DNA of 64,000 bases from Psoroptes ovis (taxonomy: Eukaryota; Arthropoda; Arachnida; Sarcoptiformes; Psoroptidae). Position 1 is the stretch's first letter; the number at the start of each line of letters is the position of its first letter. The DNA is taken from NCBI GenBank assembly GCA_002943765.1, contig PQWQ01000012.1:372001-436000 (forward strand). Reading direction: 5' to 3'. The position numbers and the translations under genes were made by a program. The notes under the pieces are model-generated. The model had not been told where the DNA came from. It worked only from the letters and a program-made list of their open reading frames with translations, and did not search any database. Positions 23,017 through 35,254 of the stretch are shown in pieces.

Positions 23017-23283
23017 TCAATCTTTCATTTCACCATCTTCTTCTTCTTCTTCCAGACCACGAATATACAATACATTATTACATCGTACTAATACTTCACC
23101 AAGATTACCGGTGCAAGCACCATCAATATATTCTTCAGTATTGGCCAATTGTAAATTCATATATGCATCAACTGATACCAAGAAACCTTTATATTCCATA
23201 CCCCATTTTAGTTTAACGATAATCGGTTTACCAGTTAGACCATTAAGGAATGGTTTAGGATTTAATGGTAATGTTTGTGCCAT
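23017..23283 (-). CDS. SNRPF: small nuclear ribonucleoprotein F (Sm F)
   Basis: 88 aa, single exon. One of the seven Sm ring proteins that assemble on U1, U2, U4 and U5 snRNAs in the spliceosome. The Sm1 motif covers about residues 11-50 (PFLNGLTGKPIIVKLKWGME then NLQL). Sm2 is GEVLVRCNNVLYIRG (residues 63-77). The acidic C-terminus (EEEEEDGE) is typical of SmF. Length is within two residues of animal orthologues as I know them. The start ATG (MAQTLPLNPKPFL) is unambiguous. Divergent from the eIF3j gene, with which it may share a promoter region. Confidence 0.97.
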   Translation of the reverse strand: MAQTLPLNPKPFLNGLTGKPIIVKLKWGMEYKGFLVSVDAYMNLQLANTEEYIDGACTGNLGEVLVRCNNVLYIRGLEEEEEDGEMKD

Positions 23284-24458
23284 TGTTTTTCAATGATGAT
23301 ACTCGTTGACAATCGTAATTAAATCAGATTTAACTAAATTAAAAAACGTGTTTCAAATCGCCGATAAAAAAAACAGAAAAAACCGCTGATCATTTGAAAA
23401 CAATCAAAGAAAAAAGCCAAGTTTGTACGTAGCATGGGAAGCATCAACAAACTCCATTTTTCATAAAAATAACTTGTTACGTATGAATTGGGCTTTCTAA
23501 AAATTTTTTTCAGTGTTGATTTTCACTTTCTCCGTTTTTATCGTTTTCGCTTCATTTTTGCATCATGCACATCATGTAATGCAAAGCAATAAAGCGAAGG
23601 AAAGGAAAGAAATATGCGTAAAAACTCAAATCTCTTTGCTTTTACACATATATGCATCACATTATAATGCGTGTTGCTGTGTGTTGCATCAATACATTGA
23701 ACACACACATTATCAAAAATCAACAAACAACGACGACGACTTTCACTAATCAAATGAACATCACATTTGAACATTCAAACAGAGAGAGAGAATACGCACG
23801 TTGTATTTGCTTTTAATCATAACAACAATCTGACCACAATATTTAACGTTTCTTAATTCGTGTGAACATCAATAATTGAGCTAAATTCAATTGAACAATA
23901 ATCAATCCAGTTAATTACACCGCAGATTAATTTTGAATCATCAAAGCAATCGAACCATCTCTTGGAAGATCGAAAAGGTAAGTTTTGATTCTGAATTTTT
24001 GTTCAGAGGTTTATGGCTACGATTTCTTCAATAATATTCGATCAAACGATTTATCACCAATTGAATTGAAGAAACAATTATTTGAATGAATCATTTTTGG
24101 ATTAAAACAATCAAAAATATGTTTGTGTGTTAGTGTGTATAGTCATTTAAATTTAAAGAGCAAAACATGATGAAAATGAGAGTATAATGACGAGAGAAAT
24201 TGAGATACAAACAAATAGAAAATTAGTAAATATGATTTGTTGTATTCCATACACACACACATGCATTTGTGATTATTTTTCATTTATTAATTTACAGTTT
24301 AATAACACGTCAACAAAACACGTATTGATTTGTTTTTGTTCTGTGTTTTGGCCTAAAACTAATTTTAATCTAATTTCAGGAATTACCTGTGAAATTCCAA
24401 GCAAACAAAAATTTAATACGAACCTGGTGAATCAGAGATTATCGGTGACCGAGTAAAA
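23284..24458. other. shared 5' region of SmF and eIF3j with 5' UTR intron
   Basis: Between divergent start codons. The eIF3j 5' UTR appears split by an intron from a GTAAGT donor at 23978 to a TTTCAG acceptor at 24379. The rest is presumably a bidirectional promoter; no TATA box stands out. Confidence 0.5.
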
Positions 24459-25430
24459 ATGGCTGAAGAAGATTGGAGTAAGTATCATTCGAATTGATTC
24501 TAATGTTAATCAACGATAATTAATTAATTAATTCTTACCATTCTTTCAAATCTATAGCAATCGTTAATAAGATTAATGCTAATAAATGGCAAGAAGAAGA
24601 AGATGATGATGATATTAAAGATAATTGGGATGATGATGATGATAATGATCAACAAAATAATGATGATGATAATAGTAAATCAAGTTCTACTGGTGGTGGT
24701 GGTACGGGTCAACAATCACAATCAACAAATGATAAAAAATCAACAACAACAGCAACAACAACGAGTAAAAAGAATAAAAAATTAAAAGATAAAATTAGAC
24801 AAAAAGAAATGGAACAATTGGAACAATTAGCCAAAAAACCTAAAACACCAGAAGAATTGTTAGCGGAAAAATTACGGCAACAACAATTGATTGCTGATAA
24901 TGATTTAGCGTTAGCTAAAGAAACATTCGGTATTAGTGGTGAAAATGATACGGCAAATATATTACAATCAATACGGCTTGCAACCAAAGATGATTTTAAT
25001 GATTTATCCAAAGCATTGAATGATAAACTTCAACCATTCGTTAAATCACCACATTACCTAACGTTTTTAGATAATCTTTTCCGTTCACTTGCTTCTAGTT
25101 TAGATAGTGATGATATTCGAAAGCTAAATACAACATTGACAGCATTATATAATGAAAAAATTAAATTACAAAAGGTAATTATCGATTATTATTATAATTA
25201 ATTAAATAATCAAAGATTAATATTTACCATTTTCCAATCAAATTTTCGGTTCCAAATCCAAATTTCTCTGATTCGCAACACCAACAACCACCCAATATCG
25301 ATTGTAGCAAGAGAAGAAGGGCAAAAAATCGAATAAAAAAGCAACAATCATTATGGAACGTGATAGTGATTATTCATATGGCAATACTTATGATGATCAA
25401 TACGGGGATGATTATGATGATTTTATTTAA
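24459..25430 (+). CDS. EIF3J: translation initiation factor eIF3 subunit J
   Basis: Loosely bound eIF3 subunit acting at the 40S decoding centre during initiation and recycling. Three coding exons: 24459-24477, 24558-25174, 25308-25430, 252 aa, near the usual size. The N-terminus MAEEDWTIVNKINANKW followed by an acidic DDDD/NWDDDD block is the family signature. The Lys-rich helix (KKNKKLKDKIRQKEMEQLE) and the conserved core (AKETFGISGENDTANI, KDDFNDLSKALNDKLQPF) follow. The C-terminus ends in a basic KKGKKSNKK stretch and DDYDDFI, as in animal orthologues. Splice sites are GTAAGT/TATAG and GTAATT/TGTAG. The poly-Asp/Asn/Ser/Thr insert at 29-75 is lineage-specific low complexity. Confidence 0.95.
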
Positions 25431-25644
25431 TGAATGATGATGATGATGATGAACCTTCAATATTTTTATGCAAATGATGAATTTTTCGGGTTATACGATG
25501 CTATGCGATCAATCAATCTACTCAATTGCAAATGATAAACTTCTGAATGTTGAATAGTAGAGTAATGTGTTTTCTTGTTGTATTTGTCTTCTTCAAATGA
25601 TTAATTGATAAATATTCGATTATTATATTTTACATCATCCACCA

Positions 25645-25667
25645 ACACACACACACACACACACACA
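25645..25667. repeat. (AC)n microsatellite
   Basis: About 11 AC units in the eIF3j 3' flank. Confidence 0.85.
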
Positions 25668-25712
25668 TAAATACACACTCAACTCATTTACGCCTAATGG
25701 ACACACTAAATT

Positions 25713-25735
25713 CACACACACACACACACATATAT
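25713..25735. repeat. (CA)n(TA)n microsatellite
   Basis: About nine CA units passing into a short TA tract. Confidence 0.85.
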
Positions 25736-26008
25736 ATTTACATTTGAACATATTGAATATATTATTATTAAATATTTATATTTTTATTCGAAAACAAACA
25801 AAAACGTTTAATCCTTTAATCTTCTTATTCGTATTCTTCTTATTGGTCATTTGTATTTGTTAAATTTTTTCTTCTCTTCTTTTATTCTCATTGAAAATTG
25901 ATTGATTAAAATGATTCGTAATTAATTTTGACTCAAAATTGATTTGATTCGATTTAACGGACCGGATTCGATCTGTTGGACATGGTTTGATCAATCCAAT
26001 ACGATCCA

Positions 26009-29000
26009 TCAGCTGTTGATCATATTTGTAGTTGCTGCTTTACCAAAGCTTTGATGGAATGCTAGTTTATCCATCAGATATGATGAATTATCATCACCAT
26101 TATTCAACAGATGGTTAAGAATTTTCTTCGATTTCATACGCATCGCTAAACGATAACGATCATAAAGATCAATGTTTAGCTTGATTGATTTCAGAATTTC
26201 ATTCGGAATTCGAACATTGCCCGTTGTATTATCATTTGAATTATCATTGATATGATCATTGTTGCATAGAATCAATTCCATTAATTGTTCAAAAATTGAA
26301 TAAATTTTTTGCAACTCAATTTCGGTACGTATTTGTGAGAGGGATGACACGAATGTTGGTGATAACGATAACAACGGTGATTGTGTTTGTTGATTATTGT
26401 TGATATTACTCACTGATTTAGTCGCCGTAGCTGCAGTTGATTGCTGTTGCTGACGAAACAGCTTTGAAAACAGCTCAAAACGCTTGATTATCTTCTCCAG
26501 GAACACAAACGAAATGATTTCGGAATTATTTTCAATCAAATCCATGGCATATTTGATGTTATTATTAATAATTGCGTTGATGAAGAATGCATCAGCCCAT
26601 TCTACGGTGTAATGGCTCGCATATGCTTTCGATATGATTAATGCTTCATAGTAATTACTACATTGATTAATGAAATCACGAAATTGTTGCGAATCTAAAT
26701 TAATTATAATCGATATGGTTATTGTTGTTGCGGTTGTTGTTGATGTTGATTGAGCATATGAATCTTGTATCAATGATGATTGCTGCTGCTGATGTTGCTG
26801 TTGTAATAACAGCTGAAATTTACGTATATTTTCATCAAAATAATACAATTGCAGCGCTAGCAATTGTGCACGTGTTGAACAATAATCAGCATTCGAATAT
26901 GATGATGATTTAACGTAATTCATTTCGGCTTCTTGATATTCATACATAATTGTTTCCAATTGTTTTCGAATCATTTCGATACTCGTGATTGTTGATGAGG
27001 TTATAGTTAATTTCGGTGGCACCGAAGATGATGATTGAGGTGATGGTTGTTGCTGTTGTTGATTGCTGGTACTATTACCAGTATTACCACTGTTACCAAA
27101 CGATGAAGACAACGGTGATGATGATAATATGTTCATGTTGAAATTCATGACCATTTCCGACAGCGATGTTGATGATGATTGTTTTGATTGTCTTATCGTT
27201 GGTGGTGGGTGTTGCATTGATGATTGAGCCTTGTTGTTTGATGCTACGACGTTAAAATTGATCGTTGATAATAATTTTTCAGCACGATTACGATGTTGAT
27301 CGGCCATTTCACGATATAGGAAAAATCTTATGGCTACCAACGGTAGCAAATCATTAATATTTTCAGCATTTTTCAAATAATTCAACAGTGCAATACGTAA
27401 TTGTGGTGTACGTTGTACACGCTTGGATAATATCAGTTCAAATTGTTCACTTTGACGAAACAGATCGAAACAATAAGTCATTTCAGAATAACGGCCAATA
27501 CCGGTCATTAGACGTAATATTAGATGAAACAGTTGTTGTGGATATAATTGTTTCATGATAAACATTCGAATTTTGTAGAGGACCAAGGCTATACCATTAA
27601 CATCACATTGGACAGTGAATGATTCATGAACACGAATATATAATTCAACTAATTGAATGTAATATTTACGTTTTTCAATGATTAATTTAAGCTCATTTCG
27701 ACCATTATTATCATCAATATTATCAGTTGTAGCATTATTATTCAAATTATTCATTTGATTATCGAATGAAAATTTCAATTTTTTCATTCGATCCAACAGA
27801 CGATGACCTAATTGATAGGGTTCACGTAATAACCTTAGCAGTAATGAAAATCTCAGTGAATTGTATTCCAATTGTAGCCGATCTAGTTCGATTTCGATTG
27901 ATTGTAACTGCTGTTGTGGTGATGATGAACCATCAGAATCATTGAAAATATCTTCAAATTGTCGCTGTACCAGTGATTCAACATCATCAAAGACGAATTG
28001 TGTTAACAGCGATAGAATTCGATCATTTTGTTTCGATGGATCATCATCATTGATTTTACTGATGATTATTTGTATAAATTCTTTGGCCAAATTAATTATA
28101 TTCAAATATTTTTCGATACGGAAATTTTTATTATCATTGGTCATCATCATTGTGGTACCAACACTTAAATCATTCATGTCGGTCGATATCGATAATTGAT
28201 CATTCGGGTGATCATCATTTGATTCATCAAAATTTGTTGATAACAACAGCTTAAGCAGCTGATATGAATCATTTAAATTCATTTCGATTAATTCATTGAA
28301 TTTTATGTTTAATAAACATGATATTTTATACATTAGGACGATGTAATCCATGTAATTGGCACCAATCGATGTCTGATGTTTCAATTGTTTCATTATGTTT
28401 ACAATTTTCAATTGTTCTTGGTCACTTTTACCATTAAAACTAGATTCTTCAATCGAATCAAATATCCGATCATCATTTGTACCAGATAATTGAAGTAAAT
28501 TCGATGCATCCATCACTAAATCATTCGTACTGTGTTCAGCGACAAGTTTCAAGCAATAATCAATCAGCTTAAAATCATCGAAATGATAATTAAAAATTCT
28601 GGAATAAAATTTTGCTTTTTTCAAACAAAAATTATCCAACAAGTTTTTGATGATTAGCTTCGATGCTTTCGAACGATTTTCATCATTTGAATCAATGATA
28701 ATCATGGATGGTTTATCATCATTAATCGAATTAACCGAATCGATCAAGGATCGCCCATTATCACCAGTGATTTTTTCAAAATTTTGATAATAATTAATCA
28801 AATATTTCCATATCGTTTTCCATGATGTTTGAATTGAATTCATTCGTTTCAAATCAATATCGGAGATGTCTTCATTATTACCATTGCCGTTGCCATTACC
28901 ATCACCATCACCGTCACGATTAACATGAGTAATCATAAATGTTTCACCATCAAGCAACGTATGAATCAATTGTATCTCATATTCATGATATTTGCTGATT

Positions 29001-32000
29001 AATGTTGATCTGGTGTCATCATTCAACGAAATGTTTGAACTTTGAATCGAATCATTTGACAAATATGAACCTTTAGGTTCAAGCTTGTTTGGTTGATCAT
29101 CGATCATATCGTCATTACCCTTACCATCATCAATGGTTTCATGATTCAATATCGATTCAATCGAATACAAACACTTTAATTGAATAAAACATTTAATTAC
29201 GAATTGTTTGGCTGGAATTTTTTGTAAAAATAATTCGAGCAAACACAGTATGGATTTCATTTTCATATTATCATCACCATTATTGCCATTACCATTGTTA
29301 TTATGACCATTTGATGATATCAATTGTGACCAACAATGGTCCCAATATTCCAGATTAGTATTAATCATTAGTGGGTCATCCATATTATTATGATTACCAT
29401 TATCAATCAATGTATCTTGATCATCATCATTATTATCATGATTGATTGAATTCAGCTTCAAAATCCATTCATTGACGATAAATTCATTAAATTCTTGTAA
29501 ATTTTCATTGGTTAAATTTTGTAAATTTGATAAATTTAATAAATTAATCAGATTTTTTGCACAATCATAATGATTTTGTTGTTGTAATTCAATGATCAGC
29601 TGTTTTAATATTTTAAAATATTCAATACGATTATCAACATTACAATCATTATTGTTGCTGCTCAATGAATTAATCAACAGTAATTGTTCGATTGGTAAAC
29701 GAAATCTTCGCGATGACAGCCGATTGATGCATTGATTAAATAAATATATTAAACGATAATCCGGTATTACCAATGATCGTGGTTCATTTGACTCATTCGA
29801 ATCTTTCAAATCATAATTATCATCAATAAACAAATCTTGTATACGAATAAAATTATAATTACTGAGTAAGATATTCAATTCAAATGGTTTCGATATTATC
29901 AATGAATTATTAATCAGGATTAATGAACATTTTTTAATCCAAAACGATCGATGGATTACTGTCCATTCATTATTATCATCAAAACCATCGATATTATCAT
30001 CACCAACAATGTCTTTGTTTTGTAATAATAACAATTGTTGTTGAAATCGCTGTAATAAATCATTTTGTTGATCATCACCATCTTGATGTTGTTGATGATG
30101 ATAATAATTTTTTTCCAACAAAAATTCAATCAAATATTCGAGCAATATTTGTATGGCCGGTACTTGTATTTGAAATATTTCAAAACCTAAACGAATTTTT
30201 CGAAAATTTTCACGATTTTCCACTGTGGACGATGATGTTAATATATCGAATAATTTCAATAATTTCGCTGGTGTCCATTTCAAATAACATTCAATCATTG
30301 ATGATTGTTTCGATGTTTCAAGCGTTGTTGATGATGATGGCTCCAATTGACCATTACTATGAGTATACCAATCGATAAACATTTGTTTGGATTTATACGA
30401 AACACTAGCGAGTAACCAACAGGCGAATGATTGATATTTGAGTGATTTGGAATATTGGCCATCGACCATGTCTTTATTACGATTATCTTCGGCGAAGTAA
30501 TTCGTATTAATCGAACAAGCAATCAATGACAGTATTGGATTCGATAACGATACCGATGCATACAGAAGCGTTACTTGGAATGATTTTTCAATCGAAAATG
30601 CTGCCATCGTTGATGTCGATGATTGATGCCGATGATATTGTGAATATCGTTGACAATTACCATAACATTCGATTAACAATTGGAGCAGGTCTTTAGGTAC
30701 TGTCGGTAATTGTAAGCGTGATTCAAAGAGGACACGTATTACTTGTTGATTCGATTTATTGGTGGTGTTGGTGGTGGTGGTGGTCATCATCATGTTAATG
30801 ATTGATGATTGTGATAAATTTTCCAAGCTATCCGATTCAAGGGTTGTAGATGTTGATGTTGATAATTTAATCGTTGTAGACGATTGATGATCATTATCAC
30901 TCGTTACAGTAATTGTCGAAGATGTTGGTGGACTTGTCGATGATGATTCGGGGATTTTCTTTGATTTAACCACGGGTTTATTTTTAAACAATTTCGAATA
31001 CAATAAATTACGTTTATTCGCATTTGTTGATTGTTGTTGAAGCAATTTTTGTTGCTGTTGCTGCTGTTGTTGTTGTTGATTAGGATTATTCGAATCCGAA
31101 TTCTTTACCAAAACATTTCGAGAATTTTGAAATGCTTTCAACAAATGTTCACCAATACATTGATTATTGAATTTATATTTCAACAATATTTCATGAACAC
31201 TGTCTTTTGATATATCATATAATTGTATGAACATAATAAACAATAACCAATTATCATTTTCAATACATTTACTCAAAAAGGGTTCATAGCTTAATTTTAA
31301 TGAATATTGTTGAGCGAAGATCAATAATAATCGCCATTCAAATAATTCCATGAGCATTACATTTGGATCATTCGGATGATCATCATCATCTTTGACCATA
31401 TTAATCGATGATAATAGCCTCATACGTAATTTCAATGATTTTCGATTTTTCCATTGATTTTTCGACGAATATTTTCGTTCCAACGCCAGCGATGCTAAAT
31501 CGAGTAGTTTTTGGGAACAATAACGATCCGAACTGAAATGTGATCGTCGTAATAATTGTGATAACATTTGCCGTTGTTGTTGCTGCTGTTGTTGTTGATC
31601 ATCATCAACGTTACCATTATTTACATTATCAATGATTAATTCATCAATGTTTTCATCAATCAATTGACCCAGTGTTAAATGAAGATAAAATTTACGCAAT
31701 TCGTGTTCGAAATTTTGTCGTTCACGCTTTTGATTGCTGCTTGTGGTCGTGGTTGATTGTCGATGATCGGTTATCAATAATTTTTGATACAATAAACACG
31801 TGGTGATCAATGTTGAATCAGCCAGATTATTATAACATAAAATTGAAGACTTTTTCAACAATTTTTTGACATTTTTCAACCGATATTTGCCATGATTTGA
31901 ATTCAGATCATCAGTATCAGTGAACGATAATCGATAACCATCGATTAAACGATAATTTTTCAAATAAAACAACAGATTCAATTCGGATTTGAATCCATGT

Positions 32001-34654
32001 GAATTGGACAAGGTTTGCTGTGAGAAATTCGGAAGGTCATCATCATCATCGTTGATTGACTTGTTATTATTACCATTGCGATCATTCAAATCGATTGATC
32101 GTTTACGGCGATGGTGCTTGAATAATTGATTAAAATCAATAAATGGTATTGTTTGTTGTAGGAATGAATAAATATTGATATTATTCGATGAATTAGCACC
32201 GATATTCGATAATATTGGATAAGATGATTGTAATTTCTGTTGATACGTTTTCAACAAATTCATTTGTCGTAAAATTTGATTGAAATCATTGAAATTGAAT
32301 GATTTTGCCAGTGTTATCATTAGCAGTAAGAAATCCAAACTGATTCGTTGGTCGAAATAGGATTTGAACAAAAATCCTACATCTTCAGGGATTGATGATC
32401 GATTATCACTTGATTGGTCTTCGACGGAGCCATTTGGGCCGATAGAATGATGATGGTTCAAGAATTTCTGCACCAACAATGATTTCTCGTACAAATTCGA
32501 ATCATTTACACGACATAGATCATGCATAAATTTCAATATTTGGATCATAAGTTCATTAAATTCATGATTTGAATTGTTCAGATAATAATTGAAATCAATC
32601 TTGTATTGATTATATAATAGATAAAGGTATTCGAATTGATTTTCTTCGATTAAATACTTGATTAATTCAGATAATTTAATCATTTTATTTAGTAATTTTT
32701 CCAGCACCAAACAACCACCAATCGAATTCAATGATGTTGATGATGACCGTGATATCATTAATAAATTTGTTTTTCCAATCAATTTCAGCAACGTTTCAAA
32801 TGAAATATGTTTGATTATGATATCATTAAGCTCATGCTGATTAAAAAAATATGGATTCGCTATTAATGAATTAATTACTTCGATTTGTAATAATTTTGAT
32901 GAATTCTGTAGTAGATATTTGAACATTTGTATTGAAATGTTCAAATCAATCATTGTTATTGATTGCTGATCAGTATAATTTTGATCAATAATCGATAGTT
33001 GGTCGGATTCGATCCATCGAGTCAATTGTTCTATGTTCATATTATCAATAAAATATTTCCAAATTACGAATGAATTGAGATATGATGAAAAATTTTCATG
33101 CAAAAATATTGATTGACGATAGCGATCATATAATTCATGATTGAATTGATTCGAGATGAAATCTTCCCAATCAAATATTAATTGCTTGCTGTTATTATTC
33201 AATGATAATATCGGTAATAGCAATGATTTGGTTATTCGATTCGATTTCGAATCTTGATGATGATGATCATCGTTACCATGATCAGGATCATTGATGAACC
33301 ATTCAAGACATAATTCCAATTTCGTATCATCATCATCATGATCATTATCATCGAATGAATGAATTCTGGTTCGCATACAATACAAATACATATCCATAAT
33401 TGTGGTCAAATGGAAATATTTCGGAAAATTTTGACGGAATTCGGGGAAATTCGGATCATTCGTGATGATTCGAATATGATCATCATGATCATCGATGTCC
33501 TTGTCTCCATAATCAAGACAAATAACAAATATATGCAGTAATCGTTGTCTGAGCGTTGCATGGGATGTTTGCCGAAACAGTGATAATAATATTTGAAATA
33601 TTGATCGACCTGTTTGCCGCAGATAACGATTAATTTCGGTACCAATGAAACCGCTATCGATCGGATCATTGTTACTGATGATTTTTTTCGAAACATAATC
33701 AACAATACGTTCGGTGATACATGGCCATTCGATCAATTTCGTATTATTTAATTGTTTTTTCAATGAATATCGTTTCACCACACATGGAAACAGCGATATT
33801 GATTCCGATTTGAGCAAATATTCAAACAGTTCTTGAAATCTATAAGCATTACCGAATCTATTCAAAATCTGATCGATTGTTTCCATTTTAATCGTAGATA
33901 TTGATGACTTGTCACTTGTTATTTCTTCATTGATCTTCGAATTTCGTGATATTTGACCAGTATCGAACGATATTGTCGATGAATCAATATGATTATCGAG
34001 ACAATTACGAAGGTAATTAATTTGTTTCAATAATAATTGCAATATTTTTCGTTTGATTAAGCGGATTGATTGCACTGGTTGCTGCTGTTGCGATTGATTT
34101 GTTTGATGATCATCATTCAAACGCGGTAATGATAATGATGATGCTGATAATAATGATTTCTCAGGTATATTGAACACAAAATCATCGTTTTGATCATTGT
34201 TTTGAACATCGCTTGGATCGCCTGAATCAACAGGAATCGTCGAAATGATCAACATCAGCTGATTACATGAATAAATCAATGAACGATACAGCAAAATGGC
34301 CAATATTTTCGATGAATAATCACCACCAATTTTGATCGTTGCGAATGATATAATTTTATTATAAATATTTTGCCAATCATGGTGGAAGAATTTTTCCAAT
34401 GCCACCGATATTTGTTGTTCATTACCATTGCTATTATCGTTAATTTGACCATCATCGCTGATCGGTGGCAGCAGATTTTGTTTCAAATAATACCGGAATG
34501 CTTTGATTAACGATATTTGATCGAAAAATCAGTCCAAATCACCATCAAATCGAATAATCAAATACAACTTACTTTCAATTTGTATCCTTAGAAAACATTT
34601 TACTTGTAACAATTGACAATTACGCAGACCAAGTTCTAAGGCAGTGAAATCCAT
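26009..34654 (-). CDS. SPG11: spatacsin (SPG11 orthologue), N-terminally short
   Basis: Large scaffold that works with spastizin and AP-5 in lysosome reformation and endolysosomal traffic. Two exons: 34654-34573 (ATG, 27 codons plus one base) and 34500-26009; the junction restores RIQIE-TFRYYLKQNLLPPIS. Total about 2857 aa. Recognition rests on the C-terminal spatacsin domain: RLMTGIGRYSEMTYCFDLF, LRIALLNYLKN, YYEALIISKAYASHYTVEWAD and a final YDRYRLAMRMKSKKILNHLL. The start TALELGLRNCQLL matches an internal region of vertebrate spatacsin, so the N-terminal beta-propeller half-kilo-residue is missing. Frequent Asn/Gln/Asp/Ser inserts make up the length. An in-frame TGA lies 24 bases before the ATG with no acceptor between, which supports this start. 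Confidence 0.88.
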
Positions 34655-35254
34655 CAAACACGATAATAATGATGATCAAAGATAATTCGAAGATTCTAAG
34701 CTTTTAAATTGGATCAAATCTCAAAAAATTCAAGTAAAAGGCCACCAATAAATCACAGGTTTCAAGCAAAAACTACTGGTAAGGCGTATTTTCAAAAATC
34801 AAAATTTCAAATTTTGAGACGAAACAAAATCAAAAAAAAAAAAAAAAAAAACATAAATAAACAATGATCACGTGACTTGATGGCGCATGCGCATTTGAAA
34901 TTATTAATATTTTATTATTTGTAATTATCAAAATTAATCAATTTTTTAAGATATTTATTTGTTACAATTTATAAATTTAAATTATAATTCATTTAAAATA
35001 TATAAATGACCGTATATTTATGACAATTATTATGATGATGATAATGATAATATTTTGAAGAGAGGTTTTTTCAAAAGATAATTAATAATATATGAATGTG
35101 TTAAAAATGCATGAATCAGATGATGTGTATTTATATGAATATGGGGGATGTTTGGGGAAACATAAGATATGGATTAATATGAATTAGAATGAATGGTATT
35201 CGAAAAATATATCAAGATGACTTGGATTTGATTTGATGATGACGATTGAAATGT
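34655..35254. other. spatacsin promoter region / p66 3' flank
   Basis: 600 bases between the spatacsin ATG and the p66 stop, both on the minus strand. Holds a long A tract (about 34832-34851) and the regulatory motifs listed separately. No other gene. Confidence 0.5.
34867..34893 (-). promoter_or_regulatory. CLEAR-type E-box and NRF1-like site upstream of spatacsin
   Basis: The reverse complement reads gtcacgtgat (34867-34876), matching the TFEB/MITF CLEAR consensus, with tgcgcatgcgcc (34882-34893), nearly the NRF1 palindrome, next to it; gatggcgc also overlaps. They lie about 215 bases before the spatacsin ATG, a normal promoter distance. Motifs are seen directly; binding is inference. Confidence 0.5.

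Larger units (their letters stand above)
25431..26008. other. convergent 3' flanks of eIF3j and spatacsin, with microsatellites
   Basis: Holds the 3' UTRs of two convergent genes and two CA microsatellites. No further gene. Confidence 0.5.

Noticed and set aside
23009..23296. Plus-strand frames over the SmF gene
   Set aside because: Shadows of the clearly conserved Sm protein on the other strand.
34833..34851. A tract as the tail of a retrotransposed copy
   Set aside because: No adjacent processed-gene sequence or target duplication was seen.
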